64,000 nucleotides of DNA from Leptotrichia sp. oral taxon 218 (GTDB lineage Bacteria; Fusobacteriota; Fusobacteriia; Fusobacteriales; Leptotrichiaceae): the NCBI RefSeq assembly GCF_018128225.1, contig NZ_CP072377.1, forward strand, positions 1,116,001-1,180,000. Reading direction: 5' to 3'. The translations under genes and the position numbers were made by a program. Below are positions 36,001 to 43,751 of this stretch, piece by piece (position 1 is the first letter of the stretch; the number at the start of each line of letters is the position of its first letter). A model generated the notes under the pieces. The model did not search any database and was not told the DNA's origin. It saw nothing but the letters and a program-made list of their open reading frames with translations.

Positions 36001-36165
36001 GTTACTTCCAATATTTCCAGTAGTCTGATCTGGATTTTGAGATGATTGAGTTGAATGTGGTGGTGTTGGTGTTGATTGAGATGTCTGTGAGCCACTTCCC
36101 CCTCCGCCTCCGCCACAGCTAGATAGCATAGTAATCAAACTAATTAATAATAGTATTTTTTTCAT
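33049..36165 (-). CDS. Subtilase (S8) autotransporter lipoprotein, NalP-like
   Basis: 1038 aa. Signal with lipobox LSSC (Cys 17) followed by six Gly, then an 80-residue Ser/Asn/Pro/Gln linker. S8 protease domain with catalytic VGVLDSD (Asp 118), SDHGLIVATI (His 174), oxyanion AAGN (Asn 300) and HGSSFAAPKV (Ser 372). Residues about 478-510 carry a passenger-associated repeat (SGNGTLILTGNNSYTGNTTI). The last 270 residues form an autotransporter barrel ending in TGVRINF. It should expose and perhaps release a surface protease, like Neisseria NalP. Weak RBS (AGCGGT). Confidence 0.92.
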   Translation of the reverse strand: MKKILLLISLITMLSSCGGGGGGSGSQTSQSTPTPPHSTQSSQNPDQTTGNIGSNESSSIGQNTGNIGGTNNENNNGQAVRPQNPAPEPQTPTVDNRFPKPVDSREITGQGVKVGVLDSDFLSGKNAKTENFHIKVINSFGIGDTFDKVIEEEFGDRMTTLAKNNTKSTDKSDHGLIVATILAGNNGKGAKKSEVYGASISNGPAYQVDIEYYRQMYNNGVRIYNQSLGHENVQFDNPQGIYIAPDKTNEFDYKKQFQQTVYIPDGSYSEEQLKNKADEIIKFYEEAIENGSLFVWAAGNKPLYGVDFEAGLPYYNRKLQKGWIAVVGVKVNPDGTITDYPSRLAHAGGAAYWSIAANGNCELPGCNKHGSSFAAPKVTATAVKLKEKFPWMTGHEIQQTILTTADRIHDSMNEDGKLSLNFGWGLLNEKKALKGPAEFNNILIVGPNANAGGLKGQFNANVGNSMTSIFENDITGDAGLKKSGNGTLILTGNNSYTGNTTIDEGKLEIYGNNTSDITINSQGTLVTYPTAIINKKDDVPKSVYNNGGTFENRGSGAIITGNYIATASSVTKAEIGSKLIVKGAVNLNGESATLQTLSNGRYITAKPLSMTVIEAEKGIEGDFGKVETPELVNGATEVKGNKLSVKLSRKNVLDYVKKIAGTDEMQKNTAQNIETAFQKLDEKIENGTVKNVSQFEKKAAKLQSLSSTARAAILDSLSGQIYASAQALTFGHSQTVNKDLSNRLVMLGTLDNVGDKFGLWVSGFGAIGKLKQDGYGTGDTKVLGGQVGVDKQFGENLILGTALSYSKADVKFDRYGGKSDANNFGFSLYGRLGNKNNPLYLQGRLGAGFVDSDVERDIILGSNDYSQAKINHNDKVYSGYLETGYDIKNKNGDFVITSFVGLTHDTVQRGSFSEKDSQFGLTAEKKTYNQTAALVGLRVGKSVNWNSESKTTFQGYVTRQKAFKDEDLSFNARYTGLPGAKFKVKGIGLSKNKTWVGAGALTEVNKSFGWYVNYDGSMDSGKGKGSNNVYTTGVRINF

Positions 36166-36489
36166 TTTTTACCGCTACTTAATTTTAATTGATTAGATTA
36201 CATCAATAATCCAAACAAATTTCATCTATTTTGTTAAATTACCATAAAAAGTAGCGCCTCCTTTTTTTTTTTAATTTTTATATTTTTGTAATCATTATAA
36301 TTTTTCTTTTCACTTAAGTATACCACGAAAAAAGAAAAAAGCAATTAATTATAATTAATGGTTTAAAAAAATAGCAAGTATATATATTTTTTTATCTTTG
36401 AATAATAAATAATTAATTCATTAAAATTAAAAATATCAGGCAAATATTCCTGATATTTTTTAATATATATTTTATCTCCTTATTTTAGC
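36166..36489. other. Intergenic region, mostly featureless AT-rich DNA
   Basis: The gap holds the promoter side of the S8 autotransporter and, at 36431-36458, a hairpin. I see no ORF worth calling. Confidence 0.6.
36431..36458 (-). terminator. Terminator behind the dehydrogenase remnant
   Basis: AAATATCAGG (36431-36440) pairs with CCTGATATTT (36449-36458), loop 8, with Ts on either side. Confidence 0.7.
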
Positions 36490-36750
36490 TTAATCATTTT
36501 TCTTACTTAAAATTTCAAAAATAGCCGACATATCTTGTTCTCCATATCCTTCTTCTAAAGCTTCTGAATAACTTCTAGTTGTATCTTCAATTAGCGGTAC
36601 AGTTTTTGCGTTTTTAGCTCCTTTTTCTACAAGTGGTAAAGTTTTATCAAAACTTCTATTGTAAACAGTTACATCAACAGAACCTTTTAATAAATTTTCT
36701 ACCATAGGAGTTCCCATTTGCCCTAATCCTATCCAACCTATTTTAGCTAT
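36490..36750 (-). pseudogene. Remnant of a 2-hydroxy-3-oxopropionate / 3-hydroxyisobutyrate dehydrogenase-like gene
   Basis: The frame encodes the start of the NAD-binding domain, IAKIGWIGLGQMGTPMVENL, then about 30 more residues. It then jumps to a C-terminal tail, SYSEALEEGYGEQDMSAIFE. The roughly 200 residues between, including the catalytic Lys, are missing. The expected ATG is ATA (36748-36750), with a fitting RBS (GAAGGGAG) still visible upstream. Start loss plus an internal deletion indicate a dead gene. The surviving 75-codon frame from an internal ATG (36717) would give no enzyme. Confidence 0.8.
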
Positions 36751-37078
36751 TATTTTATTTCTCCCTTCATAACTTTAACTAATAAATACACTTAACCAAT
36801 CTAAATGTTCATTCATCATAAAATTTAGAAAAGTTTAAGCCAATATTTTTTCATTTATTTTATGAATTATCATATTTTAAATTTTTGATTATTCATAATA
36901 ACATAATGAGATAAAAATATTAGAACATAATAAAATATTTTTATAAACAGACACAATTTTATATTTCTAAAAGTTTAAATTTATGATAAAACAAAATATA
37001 ATTAGCAAAAATGATTATTTTGAAAGAATTTTCATAAAAAAAACCACCTTTTAGTATATTACAAGTGGTTTTTTTATA
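36751..37078. other. Intergenic region with cbi terminator
   Basis: About 330 bases of A/T-rich DNA between the dehydrogenase remnant and cbiT. Apart from the cbi terminator at its right end I see nothing supportable. Confidence 0.55.
37038..37074 (-). terminator. Terminator of the cbi genes
   Basis: AAAAAACCAC (37038-37047) pairs with GTGGTTTTTT (37065-37074); on the minus strand a T run follows. Confidence 0.8.
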
Positions 37079-37645
37079 TTATTTTCTCGCAGAAATCACA
37101 TAAATTGGATTTTCCGACATCATCATGTTAAAATCCTTCACTTTTCTATTTTTTGCCACAATTATTTGAGAAATATCAATATCCTCAAATTTTGATTTTT
37201 TTAAGCATTCAAGTGCTTCAAATGTGTTTTCTAAAACGATAAAGTTCAAAGCGATTATTCCACCTTCTTTTAAATTTTCATAAGAATAATTAATAATTTC
37301 TGATAAATTTCCACCTGAACCACCGATAAACACTTTATCAAAAGTTATTCCTTGTGGTAAATCTTCTGGTGCTTTTCCAGAAATTACAGTCATATTTTTT
37401 ATCTCAAATTTTTCCATATTTTGTTTTATTAAATCAACGGCTTCCTCTTTTTGCTCAATCGTGTAAACATGCCCATTTTTAGCAAATCTAGCCATTTCAA
37501 TACTTACAGAGCCAGTTCCACCACCAATATCAATACACACATCTTCATCAGAAATTTCCATTTTCGCAATACTCACTGCTCTTATTTCTTCCTTTGTCAT
37601 TGGAACTTTTCCACGAATAAAGTCCTTATCTTTTATATGATACAT
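37079..37645 (-). CDS. cbiT: Cobalt-precorrin-7/8 C15-methyltransferase (decarboxylating), CbiT
   Basis: 188 aa. KDKDFIRGKVPMTKEEIRA and the class I SAM site CIDIGGGTGSVSIEMA (about residues 37-52), then FIGGSGGNLSEII, are characteristic of CbiT. It methylates C15 and decarboxylates the acetate side chain of the corrin precursor, working with CbiE. RBS ATGGAGAG. Downstream of cbiD and cbiE on the same strand. Confidence 0.93.
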   Translation of the reverse strand: MYHIKDKDFIRGKVPMTKEEIRAVSIAKMEISDEDVCIDIGGGTGSVSIEMARFAKNGHVYTIEQKEEAVDLIKQNMEKFEIKNMTVISGKAPEDLPQGITFDKVFIGGSGGNLSEIINYSYENLKEGGIIALNFIVLENTFEALECLKKSKFEDIDISQIIVAKNRKVKDFNMMMSENPIYVISARK

Positions 37646-37722
37646 TTTCTCTCCATTTCTTACATTTAATTTTTTTATTTTGTTAAAAACCTTATTTTTA
37701 TTACAAAAACTTTTAACCTTTT

Positions 37723-38349
37723 TTATCTTTTCAAAATCACAACATTCATTCCAAATTTCTCTTCATAATTTGCCAACTCTTTTGCCTTAAAACGATAAAT
37801 TTTTTCATTTTCATAAGACAAATTTTCCCCAACAAAAATTTTCACATTCTCAAAATTATTTTCTAACAATTTTTGAGCAATTTTCTGTGGCGTATTTTCT
37901 TTAAAATCAGTCAATAATCCAATTTTTTCATACTCATTCAATTTTTCCACAAAATCGAATTCCTTCCCATGAACACTGGCAATACAAGCATCATACCAAT
38001 ATTCTGAAATTTTTGCAAACATATACTGAACCGATGAAATTCCTGGCACAACTTCTAGCTCTTCACTTTCAAAATATTTTTTCATAAAAGTTAAAAGGCT
38101 ATAAAATCCAGTATCTCCAGATACAATCACAGAAATCTTTTTATTTCGATTCTCATTTATGAAATCCAGAACTTTTTGCAAATCAGCTGAAATATAGCAA
38201 TATTCCTTATTCTTCGCATACTCTCCCAAACTTTCAATATGCCGCTTTCCCCCGACAATTACTTCCGATTCCTTAATTTTCTTCAAAACAATTGGTAATG
38301 TGTAATCTAAATTTCCAGGTCCTAACCCTAAAATTTGTATTTTTTCCAT
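37723..38349 (-). CDS. cbiE: Cobalt-precorrin-7 C5-methyltransferase, CbiE
   Basis: 208 aa from ATG 38349, since the RBS (AGAGGG) lies inside the longer TTG frame at 38364. Tetrapyrrole methylase fold: ILGLGPGNLDYTLP, VSGDTGFYSLL (about residues 85-95), VPGISSVQYMFAKI. It adds the C5 methyl to the corrin ring. Adjacent CbiT is the usual partner (fused as CobL in other bacteria). Confidence 0.92.
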   Translation of the reverse strand: MEKIQILGLGPGNLDYTLPIVLKKIKESEVIVGGKRHIESLGEYAKNKEYCYISADLQKVLDFINENRNKKISVIVSGDTGFYSLLTFMKKYFESEELEVVPGISSVQYMFAKISEYWYDACIASVHGKEFDFVEKLNEYEKIGLLTDFKENTPQKIAQKLLENNFENVKIFVGENLSYENEKIYRFKAKELANYEEKFGMNVVILKR

Positions 38350-38409
38350 TTTCCCTCTTTTCAAAAAATATAATTTTTTATTATGTTTTTTTTCTTTAAA
38401 AATAAAAAA

Positions 38410-39516
38410 CTAGAACTCTTTAAAAAAGTCCTTGCTTTGTCCAATAATTTTTTTCTCAGCTGATAAAATCAACGTTTCTACTTCCAAGTCCCAGCCATTT
38501 TTTCTGCAATGTTCTTCACATTTTTGCTTTGCCTTTTCAGCTAGTAAATTGAAAACTTCCTTTTTTTCAATATATCCAGAAGCTTCTTCAGTCGTATTCG
38601 AATCTAAAATTTTGTAAACATTTTCCAATTTTTCGCCAACTAATAGAGCATTTGCAGCTAAAATTTCCATTTTTGCATCAGAAACTCGGCTATGTGTGTG
38701 AAAAATTCCTCCTGCCACTTTTACAAATTTTCCCAATTCACCAATAAAATAAACTTTCTTAACTTCATATTCACAGGCTTTGTCAAACATATATCCAACA
38801 AAGTTACTGATTACAACCCCTTCTTCAGCTCTTTTAGGGAATTCCTTGCTCAAAAACATTTTTCCACGATTTCCAAAAAGAAAAATCGCTGTCTTTGTAT
38901 TAAAATATGTCAAATTTTGCTTCAATTCTATTGCCAAAGAGGCTTTCCATGACTCTTCAGACATTGGTCGCACAATTCCCATTGTTCCAAGAATCGAGAT
39001 TCCACCGATAATCCCTAATTTTGCATTCATTGTTTTTTTAGCAGCTTCCTCACCCAAAGGCACACTGATTTCAACATCAACTCCTTTTCCCTCTGGAAGA
39101 AACTCCTCAACAATACTTGTCAACATTTTCATTGGTGTTGGATTAATTGCTGATTTTCCAATTTCTACAGGAAGCCCAACTTTTGTAACTTTTCCAACTC
39201 CTTTTCCTCCAAAAATATTGATTTTATTATCTTTTCTAAAACTCACTTTTGAAACAATCTCCAAACCATGTGTCGCATCAGGGTCATCTCCCCCATCTTT
39301 CACAACAGTCACCGTCGCATAATCCTTCGTCTTTTCAAAAGATTTAATCCCAATTTTTATTCTCTTACCTGCTGGAACGTCTATTTCAACTTCTTCGATT
39401 TTTTCGACTTTTCCCAGCAAAAGTAACAATGCTGCTTTAGTCGCTGCCGTTGCTGAACTCCCAGTAGTATAACCATATCGCAATTTTCTACCGTTAAAAT
39501 ATACATAATTTTCCAT
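38410..39516 (-). CDS. cbiD: Cobalt-precorrin-5B C1-methyltransferase, CbiD
   Basis: 368 aa. LRYGYTTGSSATAATKAALL, VKDGGDDPDATHGLEIVSKV, GVGKVTKVGLPVEIGKSAIN and ILGTMGIVRPMSEES are CbiD signatures. It methylates C1 in the anaerobic B12 pathway. It begins 41 bases after the patatin autotransporter gene, so the two may be co-transcribed. Other cbi genes are not in the window, and no cobalamin riboswitch is visible upstream. Confidence 0.94.
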   Translation of the reverse strand: MENYVYFNGRKLRYGYTTGSSATAATKAALLLLLGKVEKIEEVEIDVPAGKRIKIGIKSFEKTKDYATVTVVKDGGDDPDATHGLEIVSKVSFRKDNKINIFGGKGVGKVTKVGLPVEIGKSAINPTPMKMLTSIVEEFLPEGKGVDVEISVPLGEEAAKKTMNAKLGIIGGISILGTMGIVRPMSEESWKASLAIELKQNLTYFNTKTAIFLFGNRGKMFLSKEFPKRAEEGVVISNFVGYMFDKACEYEVKKVYFIGELGKFVKVAGGIFHTHSRVSDAKMEILAANALLVGEKLENVYKILDSNTTEEASGYIEKKEVFNLLAEKAKQKCEEHCRKNGWDLEVETLILSAEKKIIGQSKDFFKEF

Positions 39517-39557
39517 TTTTTACTTCTCCAAAGTTATATTAAAATTCAAATTTTTTA

Positions 39558-41909
39558 TTATTGAGGTTTATACCCAAAATTCAAAATGTATCGCAAAGTT
39601 TCTCCAGGAACTTTCGCTATTCCAAAATAACCAGGTCCAAGCGGTGTTTTTACCCCAAATCCAAATTTATAACTTTCTCTTTTTCTGCTTCCAAAATCAA
39701 AACCTTCATCTGAAATATAAGCTCGTGAATACATCGTATCCGCATACAAAATTTTAGAAATATTGTACTGCAATTTCACACTTCCAACAAATATGCTTTC
39801 TCCTCTGACTTTATCTGCAGGAAGTCCAAAAAATTCAAGTGAATTATCTTCTGTTTTTATTCCACCCAATTTAGGTTCGTATGTTTCAGGTATGTCGTTC
39901 CCTTTTACTGTTAAATATGAAACTTTTGGTGTAAATGTCAGTTTTTCTCCAACTGGAATATTTACTTCTCCTGTTTGATACAATGCATTAAAATTCGCAT
40001 CTTTTGAATTTGAAAAAGTGTATTTTGAAGTAAAATAGATTCCTTTTGTTGGCGACTCAATTGAATTTCTCGTGTCGTAGGTCAAACTTGTCTCAAAAAA
40101 TGGAAATCTCTTTTTCCCATTTTTTCTCTGATCTTGATTTTTTTCAACTTTTGAAGTTTGATAACCTCCTCCAGTAAAAAGCAATAAATTTTTTGAAATT
40201 TGAAATCCAACTCCAGTTTCTAAACTAAATTTTTTATTTACAAAATCATAATATCCATTTCCAAAATTTTGATTATAAATCATGTCTCTTTTATAATCCA
40301 AATTTCCTAGAATTAACACTTTTTCGTCTTTCCCAATTCCTAAAATTACGCTATTATTAATCCCATATTCATTTGATACTGTCGTATTTGAAGAATATCT
40401 AGCATTTATATCTCCTAAAACTTTATTTCCTTGAAATCCAAAATTAATAGTTGCTTTGTCTTCATTATTTATATTTCCATTCAAAGTTACATAATCACTT
40501 GGTTTTTCTTGAACATTAATCACAAGTTTATTATTTTTCACTTCGTAATATGCCGTTGTAAAATTCCCATTTTGATAAATTTCATTCACAATTTCTTCCA
40601 TTTCAAGCCGATTCATATTTCCAAGTTTTTTCGGTAAAAATTTTTTAAAATAACTATCTTTATATTTTTTATTTCCTTCAATGTCGATACTCGTTATATT
40701 ATACTCGTCAGTCCAAGTTTTTCTAAACTCTTTTCTTTTCTCTTCAAGCTCATCATAAAGTTTAGGATTTGATAATTCTCTTATTTTATCAATATTATCT
40801 CTTGCAATTTTTTCACCAGCTGCAATAATTTCCTTAACTTTTGAAAAATCGTACGCCTCAAATTTTTCCAAATCTGGTTTCATATACAAATCAAGCATTC
40901 TAATTTGACGCTCAACTTCCTGTCTACCCGCAATTGTTGATGAATCTGTTATTACATCAATCAAGTTCATTTTATTCTCATCTCTTTTTACAAATCCATC
41001 TCCAACATTAACTCCAATCGTATAATCAGCTCCCAGAACTTTTAAATCCTGTACAGGTAAATTTCTTACAACTCCTCCGTCAATGTAAAGTCTATCGCCA
41101 CTTCTAACTGGCGCAAATATTGAAGGGAGCGACAAACTCGCACGAATAGCCGTTGCAATCGAACCCTTTGTAATCATAACTCCTTCTCCAGAATTTAAAT
41201 CTGTCGCAACAGCTGCAAATTTTCTTGGAAATTTCGTAAAGTCATCAGTTCCAATTGCACCGTAAAAAAGTTCATTTAATTGCTGACTTGCAGTTTTTCC
41301 TCCAACTACGCCGACTGGCAATTTAGGCATAGCTTTTTTTCCAAGCGGCAAGACAATTGAATTTTGATCTTCAATCATATTTCTTGTAATTCCCTTATTC
41401 CGTCGCTCAATTTTATCGTTAAATAATTTCATCCAGTCCATATTTTCTGCAATTTCTTCAATTTCTTTGGGAGTGTAGCCAACACTATACATTCCCGCAA
41501 TAATACTTCCCATACTCGTCCCTGTCACAAATTCCACAGGCACTTTTTCCTCGTCCAAAACTTTTAAAATTCCAATGTGAGCAAGTCCTTTTGCAGTTCC
41601 ACCGCTAAGTGCAAGACCTATTTTCTTGTCTTTTTGAGGTATTTCATTTTTTTTATTTTCACTTTTTTTACTTTCGCTTCTTTCGTTTATATTTTTATCT
41701 TCTTTTTTCAAAAAATTTGTTTTCTCAAATTTTTCTAAATTATCTTTTCTAATGTTTTTAACATCTTTTATATTTTTCTCACTTTCGTCAGAAATTTTTT
41801 CAAGATTTTCTTTCGGATTTTCCAAAAAAATTCCTTTTTCGTCAGAAAAACTTAAATTTATAAGAAAAATAAAAAATATAAAAAAATAAATCATATTTTT
41901 TCTTTTCAA
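39558..41909 (-). CDS. Type Vd autotransporter: patatin-like phospholipase with POTRA and outer-membrane barrel (FplA/PlpD-like)
   Basis: 783 aa. TTG start (41909) with AAAGGAG about nine bases upstream; the next ATG (41894) lies too far from it. Signal peptide 1-22, then a Lys/Glu/Asn-rich linker to about residue 92. Patatin domain: GGTAKGLAH, nucleophile elbow GTSMGS (Ser 132), and DGG (Asp 277) as catalytic dyad. A single POTRA (about 402-480) leads into a BamA-type 16-strand barrel. In Fusobacterium, FplA of this design is a surface phospholipase A1. The linker is longer than I would expect. Confidence 0.93.
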   Translation of the reverse strand: MKRKNMIYFFIFFIFLINLSFSDEKGIFLENPKENLEKISDESEKNIKDVKNIRKDNLEKFEKTNFLKKEDKNINERSESKKSENKKNEIPQKDKKIGLALSGGTAKGLAHIGILKVLDEEKVPVEFVTGTSMGSIIAGMYSVGYTPKEIEEIAENMDWMKLFNDKIERRNKGITRNMIEDQNSIVLPLGKKAMPKLPVGVVGGKTASQQLNELFYGAIGTDDFTKFPRKFAAVATDLNSGEGVMITKGSIATAIRASLSLPSIFAPVRSGDRLYIDGGVVRNLPVQDLKVLGADYTIGVNVGDGFVKRDENKMNLIDVITDSSTIAGRQEVERQIRMLDLYMKPDLEKFEAYDFSKVKEIIAAGEKIARDNIDKIRELSNPKLYDELEEKRKEFRKTWTDEYNITSIDIEGNKKYKDSYFKKFLPKKLGNMNRLEMEEIVNEIYQNGNFTTAYYEVKNNKLVINVQEKPSDYVTLNGNINNEDKATINFGFQGNKVLGDINARYSSNTTVSNEYGINNSVILGIGKDEKVLILGNLDYKRDMIYNQNFGNGYYDFVNKKFSLETGVGFQISKNLLLFTGGGYQTSKVEKNQDQRKNGKKRFPFFETSLTYDTRNSIESPTKGIYFTSKYTFSNSKDANFNALYQTGEVNIPVGEKLTFTPKVSYLTVKGNDIPETYEPKLGGIKTEDNSLEFFGLPADKVRGESIFVGSVKLQYNISKILYADTMYSRAYISDEGFDFGSRKRESYKFGFGVKTPLGPGYFGIAKVPGETLRYILNFGYKPQ

Positions 41910-42046
41910 AATAAAAATCTCCTTTCTTTAAAAATATTAAAATTTGTTTTCTATTCTTAAAAACAGTATAACATTTTTTAATACTTTTTCAAAATACAAA
42001 AAAAAATAAATTACAAAAATATGTAAAAAATATTATTTTTAAATAT

Positions 42047-42075
42047 TTTACAAAAAAATTTTTTAATGTTATAAT
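42047..42075 (+). promoter_or_regulatory. Promoter of trpS
   Basis: TTTACA (42047-42052), 17 bases, TATAAT (42070-42075) preceded by TGT (extended -10). The 30-base leader is too short for a T-box, so tryptophan control through a T-box is not supported. Confidence 0.65.
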
Positions 42076-42110
42076 ATTTTATAAAATAAAAAATAATTAT
42101 GGAGGTTTTT

Positions 42111-43088
42111 ATGAAAAGAAGTTTATCTGGAATTCAACCCAGTGGAGTATTGCATATAGGAAACTATTTTGGCGCAATAAAACAGTTTGTGGAATTGCAA
42201 AATGAATATGAAGGTTTTTATTTTTTGGCAAATTATCATGCACTTACATCTTCGCCAAAAGGAGAAGATTTGAAAAATAATACAATAAATGTCATTTTAG
42301 ACTATTTAGCTTTGGGACTTGACCCTGAAAAATCGACATTGTTTTTACAATCAGATGTGCCTGAGCACACAGAACTTTCTTGGATTTTATCAAATGTAAC
42401 ACCGATGGGACTTTTGGAAAGAGCTCATTCTTATAAAGATAAAACTGCCAAAGGAATAAAACCAAATGTTGGTTTATTTACTTATCCTGTACTTATGGCA
42501 AGTGACATTCTAATTTATTCGCCAGACATAGTTCCCGTTGGAAAAGATCAAAAGCAACATGTTGAAATAACAAGGGACATAGCAATAAAATTTAACGAAA
42601 CTTATGGAAAAGAAGTTTTTAAATTGCCAAAAGAAAAAATAGTTGAAAATATGGCAACAGTTCCAGGAACAGACGGAGATAAAATGAGCAAATCATACGG
42701 AAATGTAATAAATATGTTTGGATCAAAAAAACAGCTAAAAAAACAAATAATGAGCATAGTTACAGATTCTACACCATTAGAAGAGCCTAAAAATCCAGAT
42801 AACAATATAACAAAACTATATTCGTTATTTGCGACTGAAGAAGAAGTAAATGCGTTAAAAGAAAAATTTTTAGCTGGAAATTTTGGTTATGGACACGCAA
42901 AAACTGAATTATTTGACAAATTTATGGATTACTTTGCTCCATTTCAGAAAAAAAGAGAAGAACTTTTGCAAAATATGGATTATGTAAACGAAATATTGAA
43001 AAAAGGTGCGCTAAAAGCAAGAGAAATTGCAACTAAAAAGGTTGATGAAGTTAGAGATGTAGTTGGGATTATGAAAAAAAGTTATTAA
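42111..43088 (+). CDS. trpS: Tryptophanyl-tRNA synthetase
   Basis: 325 aa from ATG 42111, which has GGAGG six bases upstream; the ORF extends to 42099 but lacks a site there. Class I signatures HIGN (15-18) and KMSKS (191-195), plus SDILIYSPDIVPVGKDQKQH. Charges tRNA-Trp. A single-gene transcript. Confidence 0.97.
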   Translation: MKRSLSGIQPSGVLHIGNYFGAIKQFVELQNEYEGFYFLANYHALTSSPKGEDLKNNTINVILDYLALGLDPEKSTLFLQSDVPEHTELSWILSNVTPMGLLERAHSYKDKTAKGIKPNVGLFTYPVLMASDILIYSPDIVPVGKDQKQHVEITRDIAIKFNETYGKEVFKLPKEKIVENMATVPGTDGDKMSKSYGNVINMFGSKKQLKKQIMSIVTDSTPLEEPKNPDNNITKLYSLFATEEEVNALKEKFLAGNFGYGHAKTELFDKFMDYFAPFQKKREELLQNMDYVNEILKKGALKAREIATKKVDEVRDVVGIMKKSY

Positions 43089-43106
43089 AAATTCTTAAAA
43101 ATATAT

Positions 43107-43128
43107 GTTATATCATATAATATATAAC
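43107..43128 (+). promoter_or_regulatory. Palindromic operator-like site before the XRE antitoxin remnant
   Basis: GTTATAT (43107-43113) and ATATAAC (43122-43128) are perfect 7-base arms around an 8-base centre that also contains TATAAT. This sits 14 bases before the antitoxin-like ATG and would suit an autoregulatory operator, as XRE antitoxins have. No T run follows, so it is not a terminator. Confidence 0.4.
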
Positions 43129-43142
43129 AAGAAGTGAAAAAT

Positions 43143-43418
43143 ATGAGTAGATATTTTAGAGATTCTTTAAACGAATAATTATAAGATGAAAAATTTAGAA
43201 AAGAATACGAAAGTCTTGAAGCAGAGTTTCAAATTATAAAAGAAATTGTTGAAGCAAGAAAGGATAAAAATATCACACAAAAGGAATTGGCAGACTTAAC
43301 TGGAATAACACAAGGAGATATAAGTAAAATCGAAAACGGAAATGCAAATCCTTCACTAAAAACATTAAAAGAATTGGCAGATGCATTTGGAAAGAAATTA
43401 GTGATTTCGTTTGAATAA
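43143..43418 (+). pseudogene. XRE-family (HigA-like) antitoxin remnant with two nonsense codons
   Basis: The frame from ATG 43143 reads MSRYFRDSLNE, TAA, Leu, TAA, then continues without interruption for 77 codons: DEKFRKEYESLEAEFQIIKE, and a helix-turn-helix with ITQKELADLTGITQGDISKI. A glutamine or lysine codon at each stop would restore an ordinary 91-residue HTH antitoxin. The dead copy has no recognisable toxin partner on either side. RBS AAGAAGTGA lies upstream. The intact HTH region suggests the damage is recent. Confidence 0.75.
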
Positions 43419-43434
43419 ATTTAATAAAAAAATT

Positions 43435-43465
43435 AAAGAATTTAGTTTAAATTGCTAAATTCTTT
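43435..43465 (+). terminator. Terminator behind the antitoxin remnant
   Basis: AAAGAATTTAG (43435-43445) pairs with CTAAATTCTTT (43455-43465), loop 9, followed by a T run. Confidence 0.8.
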
Positions 43466-43591
43466 TTTACTATAAGATTATTTTAATTTATATAGTAATT
43501 CTTTATCTGATTAATTAATTTACAAAAAGACTATTATTTTAAAATTTTTAAACCGCACTGAAAATTAAATTAATTTTAATTTTAAAATAAG

Positions 43592-43619
43592 TTTAAAATA
43601 ATTCGGGGGGGGGTATAAT
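43592..43619 (+). promoter_or_regulatory. Putative promoter with a nine-G spacer (possible phase switch)
   Basis: TTTAAA (43592-43597), 16 bases of spacer ending in nine consecutive Gs (43605-43613), then TATAAT (43614-43619). In DNA this AT-rich a G9 run is highly unusual. Slipped-strand change in tract length would alter the -35/-10 spacing and so transcription, as known for poly-G promoters such as Neisseria porA. Confidence 0.55.
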
Positions 43620-43751
43620 ACTAACATAAACAACTTTTTTATAAGAAAATTAAAATATTGCTTTATAAAAAATTGTATATATTGAATCAAAAATATTAAA
43701 ATAATAGAATAATATAATCTTTATTCTAAAAGAAGGAGTGTGCAATATTTT

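Larger units (their letters stand above)
43419..43751. other. Intergenic region with terminator and G9 tract
   Basis: About 330 bases between the HTH remnant and the YARHG gene. It has the terminator at 43435-43465 and a candidate promoter with a G9 spacer at 43592-43619. A second, nearer candidate promoter is TTGAAT (43682-43687), 17 bases, TAGAAT (43705-43710). Confidence 0.6.

Noticed and set aside
38780-39322. Plus-strand ORF of 180 aa opposite cbiD
   Set aside because: Antisense to intact cbiD, no RBS or motif.
39517-39557. Cobalamin riboswitch before cbiD
   Set aside because: Only 41 bases separate it from the patatin gene; no B12 box seen.
41910-42110. T-box or riboswitch before trpS
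   Set aside because: The extended -10 promoter leaves only about 30 bases of leader; no T-box motif.
43176-43184. Recoding of the two TAA codons in the HTH gene
   Set aside because: No recoding signals; all other genes here use TAA as an ordinary stop, so nonsense mutation is simpler.
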